Part shown: piece after piece, positions 1-7,957 of the stretch | How positions within the stretch are numbered: the stretch's first letter is position 1 | Layout: each line of letters starts with the position of its first letter | DNA from: Acidobacteriota bacterium | GTDB lineage: Bacteria; Acidobacteriota; Vicinamibacteria; Vicinamibacterales; UBA2999 | Reading direction: 5' to 3' | NCBI GenBank assembly: GCA_947482665.1 | Contig: CANKJK010000013.1 | Span: forward strand, 1-64,000 | DNA length: 64,000 bases | Program-made: the position numbers and the translations under genes | Notes under the pieces: model-generated | Databases searched by the model: none | Told to the model about the DNA's origin: nothing | Seen by the model: only the letters and a program-made list of their open reading frames with translations

Positions 1-87
1 ACCAAGGACGGCTGGCGCTTCAAGAGCCGCACGGCCGCGCCAGGCAACGGCGTGCCGGCCGGCGTGCCGCTTCCGAAGGTGCGGTAG
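1..87 (+). CDS. 3' end of an unidentified protein (partial)
   Basis: Reading frame 1 is open from the first base and ends at a TAG at 85-87, giving a 28-residue C-terminal tail rich in Gly, Pro and basic residues. It ends 11 bases before the next gene on the same strand, so the two may be cotranscribed. Too little is present to name a family. The open frame and spacing support a gene end, but a fragment this short could also be chance. Confidence 0.45.
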   Translation, partial: TKDGWRFKSRTAAPGNGVPAGVPLPKVR

Positions 88-98
88 ACGCCGCGTTC

Positions 99-1478
99 AT
101 GTGGCGGCGCGTTCTACGAGGCCCGGCGGCGCAGGTCTATTGGCGTCTCCCGGATTCACAGCGTTCCTGGATCGACGCGCTACGACTTGCGTGGCGGATG
201 CGGGCCCTCGCCCGGATCGGCGTGATCGTCCCGGACCGCACACCTCAGGAGCCTGATTCCAGGTACGAGGGTGTGCCCGAATGGGGTCGGGCTCTCGGTG
301 TCAATGTGACATTGGCCCTGCGCGACACCCCGAGCCCTCGATGGATGGCAGCGTTGGGGTTCGTCTCTGTGGCCGCTGCGCTGGGGAGACGCGCGTCCCA
401 GCGCCGGCGTGGCACTGCCATTCCGGCGGTTCTGGTCAGGACGCAGCTACTCCGCCGGCAGGAGACGATCGACGCGGTGAGTCATGTGCTGTCGTTCGCC
501 AGGCCTGGCGTGCTGGCGTTCGACGCTGACTACGACACCACCCTTGCGACGTTCGCGTCCTTGCTCCAACAGCATCAGCCGCTCGTCGCCATCCCTGCAG
601 CCGGGGACCAGACCCTGATCTTGCCCGGCTGGTCGCGACAGAGACTTCTTGATGCCCTCGACGGCGCGCCCCCGATCGCCCGCTGTGCCGTACGGGAATA
701 CTCCGACTACCTCCGCGATCTGCCTCAGCCCGCTCCTCCGCCCCGCGCGGTGCCCGAGAGGCTGTACTCGCAGTACACGATGGACGGAGGCGTGAAGGTG
801 TTGAGGCATTACGTCAACAGCACCTGCGCCCCCGGCGAAGCGAAGGTCTACTCATCCGAGTGGGTGGAGTCCCTGATGGCGCGCGCGGCAGGCCGCGAGA
901 CCGGGGAATACAAAAAGACGGATACGTGGCTCTACGAGGCACTGACGACACACAGTATTCACGGCAAGAGCGTCGCCGTCATGGGGTCCACCAGCCCGTG
1001 GTACGAGAGCATCAGTCTCGATTTCGGTGCGCGATGCACGACCATTGAATACAACGCGATCGAGTCGCGGCATCCACGCCTACGCGCCATGACACCCAGC
1101 GAGTACGCCGCGGCGCCCGAGACGTTCGACGCGGCGATCTCCATTTCGTCCTTTGAGCACGACGGGCTCGGACGCTACGGAGATCCTCTCGACCCGGACG
1201 GCGACTTGAAAGCGATGGCGGCGATGAGATCGATGCTTGGGCCGAACGGCCGGCTGTTCCTGGCCGTGCCGCTTGGTCAGGACTCGCTCGTATGGAACGC
1301 GCACAGGGTCTACGGTCGCCGGCGCCTGCCGCTCTTGCTCCGCGGGTGGAATCTGATCGACAGCTTCGGATACGAAGACGCGCGTCTCGACACCGATGTC
1401 GGCTTCGCCTGGGACAGGCACCATCCCGAATATCCGCAGTACCAGCCCATCTTGGTACTGGCGGTCACACCGCCCTGA
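99..1478 (+). CDS. DUF268-family, methyltransferase-like protein
   Basis: 459 residues. The C-terminal half resembles DUF268, a SAM-methyltransferase-like family often found among surface-polysaccharide genes. It has a motif-I-like stretch at about 290-310 (VAVMGSTSPWYES), then a TIEYN element, ISISSFEHDGLGRYGDPLDP, and a late LAVPLG strand as in Rossmann-fold methyltransferases. The N-terminal 200 residues show no recognised domain and no signal peptide. Its 3' end overlaps the convergent ispE by 14 bases. Substrate unknown; enzymatic activity is inferred from fold-level similarity only. Confidence 0.7.
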   Translation: MWRRVLRGPAAQVYWRLPDSQRSWIDALRLAWRMRALARIGVIVPDRTPQEPDSRYEGVPEWGRALGVNVTLALRDTPSPRWMAALGFVSVAAALGRRASQRRRGTAIPAVLVRTQLLRRQETIDAVSHVLSFARPGVLAFDADYDTTLATFASLLQQHQPLVAIPAAGDQTLILPGWSRQRLLDALDGAPPIARCAVREYSDYLRDLPQPAPPPRAVPERLYSQYTMDGGVKVLRHYVNSTCAPGEAKVYSSEWVESLMARAAGRETGEYKKTDTWLYEALTTHSIHGKSVAVMGSTSPWYESISLDFGARCTTIEYNAIESRHPRLRAMTPSEYAAAPETFDAAISISSFEHDGLGRYGDPLDPDGDLKAMAAMRSMLGPNGRLFLAVPLGQDSLVWNAHRVYGRRRLPLLLRGWNLIDSFGYEDARLDTDVGFAWDRHHPEYPQYQPILVLAVTPP

Positions 1479-2382
1479 CACGGGACGGCTGCAGCCGGCA
1501 GCGTGCAGCCCGCGCGTAGTCGCCCCGTCCCAGCGATTCAGTCAGCATCGTCGTCCAGCCTCGCCCCGCCACCGCACCGAGTGCCGTGGCTGCGGCCGTG
1601 CGCCGCTGAAACAACCCGAACACGGTCGACCCGCTGCCCGACATCGACGCGGCCACGGCCCCGGCACGCAGCAGCACCGCCCGCATCTCGGCGATCTCCG
1701 GGTGCCGATGGGCGATCGGCGGCTCCAGATCATTCACCATCTGCGCCGAGCGCGAGGGCCACGGCCCCGGCACGAATTGCGGTTCGGGCCGCGCCAGCGT
1801 CCCGGCTGCGCGGTCGCCGTCGTACCAGCCATAGGCATCCTGCGTGGAGACTCCGAAACGCGGCGTCAGCAGCACGACCCAATGCTTCGGCAGATCGGCC
1901 AGCGGGTAGATCTCATCGCCACGGCCGAGCCCGAGCGCCGTGCCTCCAGAGAGGAAGAACGGCACATCCGCACCGATGAGGCTGGCAAGGTCCATCAACT
2001 GCGCCGGCCGCACGTCTGCCTTCCAGAGGCGCGCCAGCGCCACGAGTGCGGCGGCGGCATCCGCGCTTCCGCCACCGAGCCCCGCCTGCATCGGGATGTG
2101 CTTCCGGATGCGGACCACGGCGTCACGCACGTCACCGGTGCGCCGGAGTGACCGCCAGAGCACTTGCGCAGCCTTCCAGGCAAGGTTGGTGGGATCCAAC
2201 GGCACGCCGGGCACGCTGCACTCCAGCGCGAAGGGACCCGGACGCGCCTCGCAGCTGAGGACATCGTGCAACGCGAGAGATTGAAAGACGGTGCGCAGCT
2301 CGTGGTAGCCGTCCGGCCGGAGGCCGAGAATCCGCAGGTCGAGGTTGATCTTGGCGTGGGCGCGTACGGCGACGGCACTCAT
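1465..2382 (-). CDS. ispE: 4-diphosphocytidyl-2-C-methyl-D-erythritol kinase IspE
   Basis: 305 residues. IspE phosphorylates CDP-methylerythritol in the MEP (non-mevalonate) isoprenoid pathway in the cytoplasm. The N-terminus AHAKINLDLRILGLRPDGYH is the family signature, and the GHMP-kinase glycine loop PMQAGLGGGSADAAAAL follows at about 95-112. A second conserved segment near the C-terminus, AASMSGSGSTVFGLF, is the third GHMP motif. Length is normal. The start overlaps the stop of the upstream lipoprotein gene by an ATGA, indicating translational coupling within the TPR-lipoprotein-ispE operon. The last few residues lie opposite the end of the DUF268 gene. Confidence 0.95.
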   Translation of the reverse strand: MSAVAVRAHAKINLDLRILGLRPDGYHELRTVFQSLALHDVLSCEARPGPFALECSVPGVPLDPTNLAWKAAQVLWRSLRRTGDVRDAVVRIRKHIPMQAGLGGGSADAAAALVALARLWKADVRPAQLMDLASLIGADVPFFLSGGTALGLGRGDEIYPLADLPKHWVVLLTPRFGVSTQDAYGWYDGDRAAGTLARPEPQFVPGPWPSRSAQMVNDLEPPIAHRHPEIAEMRAVLLRAGAVAASMSGSGSTVFGLFQRRTAAATALGAVAGRGWTTMLTESLGRGDYARAARCRLQPSRVRAV

Positions 2383-3137
2383 CGCGGCTCCTTCAATGCG
2401 CCGCTCCGGCGGATCTCGTCCAGCGTCACGTGACGGGTTCCGGGCGGCAGCGACACCGCGAACGCCTTCGCATCGAGCTCGACGTTCGCCTCAACCTGGC
2501 GGAGTTCAAGCATCAGGTCCACGTCGGCAGACTGCAGACGCATCGTCGCCGGGAACGTCCCCGTCCACGAGGGATACTCCACGCGCCAACCGCCCCTGGC
2601 AGCGCCGCGCACCGTCCATCGCTGGCCGCTCCGGCGCAGATACATCACGCTGCCATCCTCGAACACGAGAGACGCCCAACCGCCAGGAAACACGGTGCCG
2701 GCGTTCACGGCGGTATCGGAGACACACCCTGTCAGCAACGCCCGCAGACTCGTGGGACCAAGCGCCACGCCGGTCAGCGCCTCGAGCACCGCTTCCGGTG
2801 TTTCCCCGGTCAACACGGCCGACTCCCGCGGCAGCAGGAGCGTGGCCGCGCCACCCACGGTGGCGATGACAAACACCGGCGGACCAAACGGGGCCACGGC
2901 CTCGATCCGCATGGCATCGGGATTGGCAAAGCCGGTCACAAGCCTTCCGCGGACGCGTGTACCACTCGTGCGTCCGCTGAGACCGAGTTCTGCGGTGAGT
3001 GATCGGAGGCCACGGCACCGGGAGGAGACGCCCGCATGAACGGCGGTTAAATCAGGAAGAGGGGTGCCCGCTCCCGTGGGAAGCCGCAGCCCGGGGGTGG
3101 CGCAGGCGGAGAGTCCGACCGACGCGACCAGCGTCAC
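2379..3137 (-). CDS. LolB/DUF4292-like outer-membrane lipoprotein
   Basis: About 252 residues. A hydrophobic N-terminus ends in a lipobox-like LSAC, so the mature protein probably begins at that cysteine and is lipid-anchored. The body (AELGLSGRTSGTRVRGRLVTGF, MRIEAVAPFGPPVF) has the alternating beta-strand look of LolB/DUF4292-like lipoprotein-carrier folds. The GTG at 3137 gives a very short signal sequence without positive charge; the frame stays open upstream through RWPIRHLL, so translation may start further upstream at a rare codon. It lies between a TPR protein and ispE, a setting consistent with an envelope lipoprotein. Assignment is by fold pattern. Confidence 0.6.
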   Translation of the reverse strand: MTLVASVGLSACATPGLRLPTGAGTPLPDLTAVHAGVSSRCRGLRSLTAELGLSGRTSGTRVRGRLVTGFANPDAMRIEAVAPFGPPVFVIATVGGAATLLLPRESAVLTGETPEAVLEALTGVALGPTSLRALLTGCVSDTAVNAGTVFPGGWASLVFEDGSVMYLRRSGQRWTVRGAARGGWRVEYPSWTGTFPATMRLQSADVDLMLELRQVEANVELDAKAFAVSLPPGTRHVTLDEIRRSGALKEPR

Positions 3138-3169
3138 GAGCAGGTGGCGGATCGGCCAGCGAGACAGGG

Positions 3170-5074
3170 CTACTTCCTGGTGGGGCGCGGCGTCCCGTGC
3201 AGCTTGCGCTCGACGGCAGTCCGGTCCATCTCTTCACCATCGCCGGCCAGCGCCTTCTCCCAGGCCAGCGTCGCCTCCTTCTGGCGACCGAGCTTGGCGA
3301 GCACGTCGCCGTAGTGGTCCTGGACGACGGAGTTCAGCGGCAAGGCGTCCGAAGCGCGCGAGAGATACTTATCAGCCTGGGCGAAGTCGCCCTTCTTGAA
3401 GTAAACCCAACCGAGGCTGTCGAGAAACGAGGGGTTCTCTTCGTCCTCCGCGAGCGCGCGGGTCACGAGATCGAGTGCCTCATCGAGGCTCCGCCCCTGA
3501 TCGGCCAGCATGTACCCCAGGTAGTTCAGGGCGTCCGCGTTCTTCGCGTCCTTGGCCAGGATGCCGCGGAACACCCGTTCCGCATCCGCGTGGCGCTTGG
3601 CGTCCCCGAGTACGGCGCCCCGCCGGAAGGCAATCGAGCCCGCACCAGGGAATCGCGCATCCGCCTTGTCCAGCAGGGTCAGACCGTCGTCCACGCGCCC
3701 GGCCTGCCCGTAGAGCTCGGCCAGGCTCAAGTAGATCTCGAGTCGATCCGGCTTGGCCTCCAGCGTCCGCTCCAGCAAGGTCAGCGCGGCCGGCCTGGCA
3801 CCTGACAGGAACTGCGCGCGCGCCTGCAGGGTGGTGAAGCGCAGATCCTCGGGCGCGGACTTCTGCCCGGCTTCGGCCAGCGACGCGGCCTCCTTGTACT
3901 GACGGGCCGTGAGGTGCGCCTGCACGAGATAGAGGTCCAATGTCTCGTCTTCCGGGTCGAGCACCTTGGCCCGCTTCAACGCATCAATCGCCTTGTCGTG
4001 TTGCCCGAGCGACTGATACGCGGTGCTGAGGTAGGTCAGCAATTGCACATGGCTCTGGGCCTGTCCGGCACCGGCGACGAATGGCTCAATCGTCTCGATC
4101 ACGTCCTTGTAGCGGCGGGACTGGCCGAAGGCCTGCGCCAGAGCCGAAACACCGGACGCGCTCTTCGGGTCCACCGCGAGGATCGACCGCGCGGCCCGCT
4201 CGGCCGCGAAGACATCTCCGATGCGGCGCAGGGCCTGCGCCTGCAGGTACAACGCACCTGTGTCACGGCCGTTCCGCTCGACCAGGGGCCCGACCGCCCC
4301 CAGCGCCTTCTTCGCGTCGTCCTTCGTGCCCAGCGCGAGGAGCGCCGCGGCGTACTGCAGCTGCGCCTCGCGGTTCCCGGCATTCGCGGCGGCCGCGCGG
4401 CCGAGGGCGTCTGACGCCTCGCGAATCCGCCCCGTCCGCGTGAGCAGCTGCGCGAGCGTCGTGTTCAGGCGCGCGTCCGTTCCGGCCACAGGCGCCAGCG
4501 CCTCGATGGCGTCCTCATTCCGGCCGGCGCTCGACAGCGCCTGCACCAGGGTGAGCCGCGCCTGCATGAGGAACGGCTGTTCCTCAACGATGCGGGAGAG
4601 CAGCTCAACGGCTTTCTCAGGTTCGCCGGTGATCAGGTAGAGCCGCCCCAGCGTGAACTGCAGCGAGACGTCGGTGGCGCCGGTCGGAGTCGCCATCACC
4701 TTCTCCAGGTGGGTGCCCGCCTCCTTCATGCGATCCGGCACGGCGCTCAGCACCAGACCCAGCACGCGGTGCGCCTCGGTGGAATCCTCATCGAGGGCCA
4801 GTGCGGCGCGCGCGGCCTTCTCGGCGGCCTCTGCCTGGTTCTGACGCAGGTAGAGACCCGCGATCTCTGCTCGGATATGGGCGGACTTCGGCGCGGCGGC
4901 GGCGGCTCGCTCAAAGGCCGCGAGCGCGCCCTTGTCATCGCCTTCGCCATCAAGCCGATGGCCGAGCATGAAGTCGTAATAGGGTTCGGCGGGTGCCTGC
5001 GCCAACGCCGGAAACGGTGCGGCGAGAAGTGAGAAGGCCGCCAGGACCATGCGCTGCGTTCGCCGCGCGTTCAT
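3170..5074 (-). CDS. exported tetratricopeptide-repeat protein
   Basis: 634 residues. A signal peptide (MNARRTQRM, a hydrophobic run, then ALAQ-AP) is followed by TPR-type helical repeats for almost the whole length. Clear repeat units include DKGALAAFERAAAAAPKSAH, AEAAEKAARAALALDEDST, HDKAIDALKRAKVLDPEDE and ADALNYLGYMLADQGRSLD near the C-terminus. No catalytic domain is seen. Such proteins usually scaffold periplasmic or outer-membrane assemblies. It is the first gene of a leftward operon with the LolB-like lipoprotein (33-base gap) and ispE. The partner is unknown. Confidence 0.8.
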   Translation of the reverse strand: MNARRTQRMVLAAFSLLAAPFPALAQAPAEPYYDFMLGHRLDGEGDDKGALAAFERAAAAAPKSAHIRAEIAGLYLRQNQAEAAEKAARAALALDEDSTEAHRVLGLVLSAVPDRMKEAGTHLEKVMATPTGATDVSLQFTLGRLYLITGEPEKAVELLSRIVEEQPFLMQARLTLVQALSSAGRNEDAIEALAPVAGTDARLNTTLAQLLTRTGRIREASDALGRAAAANAGNREAQLQYAAALLALGTKDDAKKALGAVGPLVERNGRDTGALYLQAQALRRIGDVFAAERAARSILAVDPKSASGVSALAQAFGQSRRYKDVIETIEPFVAGAGQAQSHVQLLTYLSTAYQSLGQHDKAIDALKRAKVLDPEDETLDLYLVQAHLTARQYKEAASLAEAGQKSAPEDLRFTTLQARAQFLSGARPAALTLLERTLEAKPDRLEIYLSLAELYGQAGRVDDGLTLLDKADARFPGAGSIAFRRGAVLGDAKRHADAERVFRGILAKDAKNADALNYLGYMLADQGRSLDEALDLVTRALAEDEENPSFLDSLGWVYFKKGDFAQADKYLSRASDALPLNSVVQDHYGDVLAKLGRQKEATLAWEKALAGDGEEMDRTAVERKLHGTPRPTRK

Positions 5075-5104
5075 CGGGTCAGTCTACTCCAGAATGCTAT
5101 AGTT

Positions 5105-5124
5105 CCCGGGGAGTTCACCCCGGG
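5105..5124. repeat. perfect 7-bp inverted repeat before the Trm112-like start
   Basis: CCCGGGG, a 6-base spacer AGTTCA, then CCCCGGG. The right arm overlaps the GGGAGA ribosome-binding site of the GTG start at 5134. It could be an RNA hairpin that masks initiation, or a DNA operator in the short divergent spacer between the TPR gene and this gene. Confidence 0.5.
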
Positions 5125-5133
5125 AGACACACC

Positions 5134-5304
5134 GTGCCCATTGATGCCGCGCTGCTCGAGATTCTCGCTTGTCCCAACTGTAAGACGCCCGTCACGCTCG
5201 TGAAGGACGGGACGGCGCTCAAGTGCGGCCAGTGCCACCGTGTCTACGCGATCAAGGACGACATCCCGGTGATGCTCATCGACGAGGCCACCATCGAAGC
5301 CTAG
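5134..5304 (+). CDS. Trm112-family small zinc-ribbon-like protein
   Basis: 56 residues from a GTG at 5134, chosen because GGGAGA lies 6-12 bases upstream and the protein then begins as the family does (PIDAALLEILACPNCKTPV). The order is CPNC, a short hairpin, CGQCHRVYAI, then DDIPVMLIDEA, as in bacterial Trm112/YcaR proteins. Eukaryotic and archaeal Trm112 activate methyltransferases; the bacterial role is less certain. It is immediately followed by an O-antigen ligase-like gene, whose TTG start lies 5 bases beyond the stop. Confidence 0.85.
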   Translation: MPIDAALLEILACPNCKTPVTLVKDGTALKCGQCHRVYAIKDDIPVMLIDEATIEA

Positions 5305-5309
5305 AGGCC

Positions 5310-6488
5310 TTGACGACACTCCCCCTCCCGGCGCCTCGCACCGCCACGCTGGAACGCGTGACGTTCGGCCTGCTGCTCGCCTTTGTTGCCGCGCAGCAGG
5401 TCTCCATCGCCGGCGCCCAGATTCTCCTCACGCTGCTCCTGGTGGCCTGGGTCGTGGGGCTCGTCCAGGAACACGGCCGTCCCGACGCTCCGCCGTTCTT
5501 CATTCCGCTGATCGCCTACGCTGGCGTCACCCTCGTGGTCTCACTCTTCTCGGTGGACCCGATGGGCAGCTTTGGCCGTGACAAGCAGCTGGTCCTCTTT
5601 GCCGTCGTACCGGTGGTCTATCAACTGGCACGGGGCCGGAAGGCCACGACGGTCGCGGATGTGATTGTGTCGGTGGGCGCCATCTCCGCGGCGGTCGGCA
5701 TTGTCCAGTTCGGCATCCTGCATTACGACAATCTCGGCCAGCGGCCCCACGGCACGCTCGGCCACTACATGACCTACTCCGGCATCCTGATGCTGGTGGT
5801 CACCGCAGCCGCAGCACGGCTCGTCTTCGGTACCGAGAGCCGCCTCTGGCCGGCCCTGGTCATGCCGGCGCTGCTCGTGGCGCTGCAGCTCACCTTCGGC
5901 CGCAGCGCCTGGGTCGGCGTCAGCGTGGCGGTCGGCCTGCTCTTCCTGCTGAAGGACTTCCGGCTGCTTGGCGTGATTCCGGTCGTCATCGCGCTCACGT
6001 TTGCGTTCGCCCCGGACCGCGTCGTCGACCGGATGGTCTCGATCTTCGACCGGAAGGATCCGACGAGCCGGGATCGCGTCGCCATGCTGGAGATCGGCGA
6101 GGCCATGGTGAAAGCCCACCCGCTCACCGGCGTGGGCCCGAACATGGTGCCGCGCGTCTACGCGCAGTACCGGGTGCCCGATGCCGTCAATGACGTCAAC
6201 CCCCACTTGCACAATGTGCCGATGCACATCGCCGCGGAACGCGGACTGCCGGCGCTGGCCGTGTGGGTCTGGTTCCTCGTCTCGCTGGTGCTGGGGCTCG
6301 TGAAGCTCTTCAGACGACCCGACACGAAGATGCTCGCGGCCGGAGGGCTGGCGGCCGTCGCGGGCATGCTGGCCGCCGGCTTCTTCGAATACAACTTCGG
6401 AGACTCGGAGTTCCTGATGCTCTTCCTGGTGCTCGTCACGCTGCCCTTCGCGTCAGCCCGGGAATCCGCACCGGCCGCAGGCGCCTAG
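5310..6488 (+). CDS. O-antigen ligase / Wzy-like membrane protein
   Basis: About 392 residues from a TTG at 5310 just after the Trm112-like stop; a GTG at 5358 is an alternative. At least ten hydrophobic segments are visible. The C-terminal segment with LTGVGPNMVPRVYAQY, NPHLHNVPMHIAAERG and LPALAVWVWFLVSL matches the Wzy_C/WaaL pattern, where a conserved His in a periplasmic loop takes part in glycan transfer. Probable role: polymerising or ligating a surface polysaccharide. No other glycan genes lie directly beside it. Confidence 0.8.
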   Translation: MTTLPLPAPRTATLERVTFGLLLAFVAAQQVSIAGAQILLTLLLVAWVVGLVQEHGRPDAPPFFIPLIAYAGVTLVVSLFSVDPMGSFGRDKQLVLFAVVPVVYQLARGRKATTVADVIVSVGAISAAVGIVQFGILHYDNLGQRPHGTLGHYMTYSGILMLVVTAAAARLVFGTESRLWPALVMPALLVALQLTFGRSAWVGVSVAVGLLFLLKDFRLLGVIPVVIALTFAFAPDRVVDRMVSIFDRKDPTSRDRVAMLEIGEAMVKAHPLTGVGPNMVPRVYAQYRVPDAVNDVNPHLHNVPMHIAAERGLPALAVWVWFLVSLVLGLVKLFRRPDTKMLAAGGLAAVAGMLAAGFFEYNFGDSEFLMLFLVLVTLPFASARESAPAAGA

Positions 6489-6494
6489 ACCCGA

Positions 6495-7199
6495 TCAGGG
6501 CCCCTTCGGATACTCAACATCCGGGAAGTGTTCAGAGAAACACGTCGGGCAAATCCCGTGTGAGAACTGCACCGGTGCATGGGACCGCACATAGGCTTCC
6601 ACCTCGCGCCAGTAGTTTTTGTCGTCGCGGATCCGCTTGCAATAGGAACAGATCGGCAGCAAGCCGCTCAGCGTCCGCGACCGTTCGAGGGCATCCGCCA
6701 ACGCGCCGGCGATCCGGCGGAATTCCAGGTGTTCGACCACCAGGCGTGACAGCGCCTCGAGGGCATGGGTCTGCTCCGCCGTCAACTCGCCAGGACTGCT
6801 GTCGATCACGCAGAGCGTGCCAAGGCGGCCGCCCTGCGGCGTCACGAGCGGCGCTCCGGCATAGAACCGGATATGCGGGTCACCGGTGACGAGCGGATTG
6901 TCCTGAAAGCGGGTGTCCGCCGACGCGTCGGGCACCACAAGCGGACGGACGTCCAGGATGGCGTGGGCGCAGAACGCGTCCTCCCGAGGCGTGGAGGTCG
7001 CCGCTATGCCAATGGCGGCCTTGAACCACTGCCGGGTCTCGTCCACCAGCGAGACAAGGGCGATGGGCGTGCCGCACACCAGGCTCGCCAGCCGCACGAT
7101 GTCGTCAAACGCCTGCTCGGGCGGCGTGTCCAGAATCTGGTATTCGCGCAAGAGCGCGAGTCGCTCCGCCTCGTCTGGCGGAAGTGGGGCAGCCGGCAT
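6495..7199 (-). CDS. GAF-domain sensor protein with C-terminal Cys cluster
   Basis: 234 residues. A GAF domain spans about 25-165 (ILDTPPEQAFDDIVRLAS, ALVSLVDETRQWFKA, FYAGAPLVTPQGGRLGTLCV), the type often fused to histidine kinases or cyclases. Here it is followed by a short helix and a conserved tail with CSYCKRIRDDKNYWREVE and CPTCF. The two CxxC pairs could bind metal or make disulfides. No output domain is present, so it probably works with a partner. It is convergent with the O-antigen ligase-like gene, with a 6-base gap. Ligand unknown. Confidence 0.75.
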   Translation of the reverse strand: MPAAPLPPDEAERLALLREYQILDTPPEQAFDDIVRLASLVCGTPIALVSLVDETRQWFKAAIGIAATSTPREDAFCAHAILDVRPLVVPDASADTRFQDNPLVTGDPHIRFYAGAPLVTPQGGRLGTLCVIDSSPGELTAEQTHALEALSRLVVEHLEFRRIAGALADALERSRTLSGLLPICSYCKRIRDDKNYWREVEAYVRSHAPVQFSHGICPTCFSEHFPDVEYPKGP

Positions 7200-7234
7200 C
7201 TAGCTCTCCCCGCTGAGCATAGCACCGCCGGTCA

Positions 7235-7924
7235 CTACACTGCGGCACCGAAGATCCGGCCGACGACGGCCGTCGCCCCCATGGCCACCGCGCCCCAGAA
7301 CCCGACACGCAGCGCGCCACGCACCGGCGATGCCCCACCGAGGCCACCAGCCACGGCACCCAGGGCGAGCAACAGCAGCAGCGACACGCCCGCAACCGTG
7401 GCAGACACCCCTGCCAGCGGGAGCACCAGCACGAGCAGCACGGGCGGCAGGGCGCCGATCGCGAATGACGCGGCGGACGCCAGGGCCGCCTGCATCGGAC
7501 GCGCCTGAGAAAACTCCGTGATCCCGAGCTCATCGCGGGCATGCGCGCCAAGCGCGTCATGGGCGGCAAGTTCGCGGGCCACCTGGTCCGCCAGCGCCTC
7601 ACTCAGACCTCGCCCGCGATAGATGCCGGCCAGTTCCTGGTGTTCCGACTCCGGAGTCGTGGCGAGTTCCCGCCGTTCACGGGCCAGGTCCGCCGCCTCC
7701 GAATCCGCCTGGGAACTGACCGACACGTATTCACCGGCCGCCATGGAGAGTGCACCGGCCACCATGCCCGCGAACGCCGCGAGCAGCACAGGGCCGCGAG
7801 CCGCCTGTGCGGCCGCGACGCCCACCACGAGACTGCTTGTGGAAATCAGCCCGTCATTGGCGCCAAGTACGGAGGCACGCAGCCAGCCAATACGGGAGAT
7901 GCGATGGAATTCACGATGCGGCAT
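7235..7924 (-). CDS. VIT1/CCC1-family iron/manganese transporter
   Basis: 229 residues with about five membrane segments. The N-terminus SVLGANDGLISTSSLVVGVAAA is the family hallmark. GEYVSVSSQADSEAADLARERREL follows, leading into the charged cytoplasmic helix region that binds metal in VIT1 (EHQELAGIYRGRGLSEALADQVA). The C-terminal half has three hydrophobic stretches. Predicted role: moving Fe2+ or Mn2+ out of the cytoplasm. It lies downstream of purH on the same strand with a short gap, with no obvious functional link. Confidence 0.88.
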   Translation of the reverse strand: MPHREFHRISRIGWLRASVLGANDGLISTSSLVVGVAAAQAARGPVLLAAFAGMVAGALSMAAGEYVSVSSQADSEAADLARERRELATTPESEHQELAGIYRGRGLSEALADQVARELAAHDALGAHARDELGITEFSQARPMQAALASAASFAIGALPPVLLVLVLPLAGVSATVAGVSLLLLLALGAVAGGLGGASPVRGALRVGFWGAVAMGATAVVGRIFGAAV

Positions 7925-7957
7925 GTTGGATGTCCTGCCTCTTCAGAGGGATCGTCA

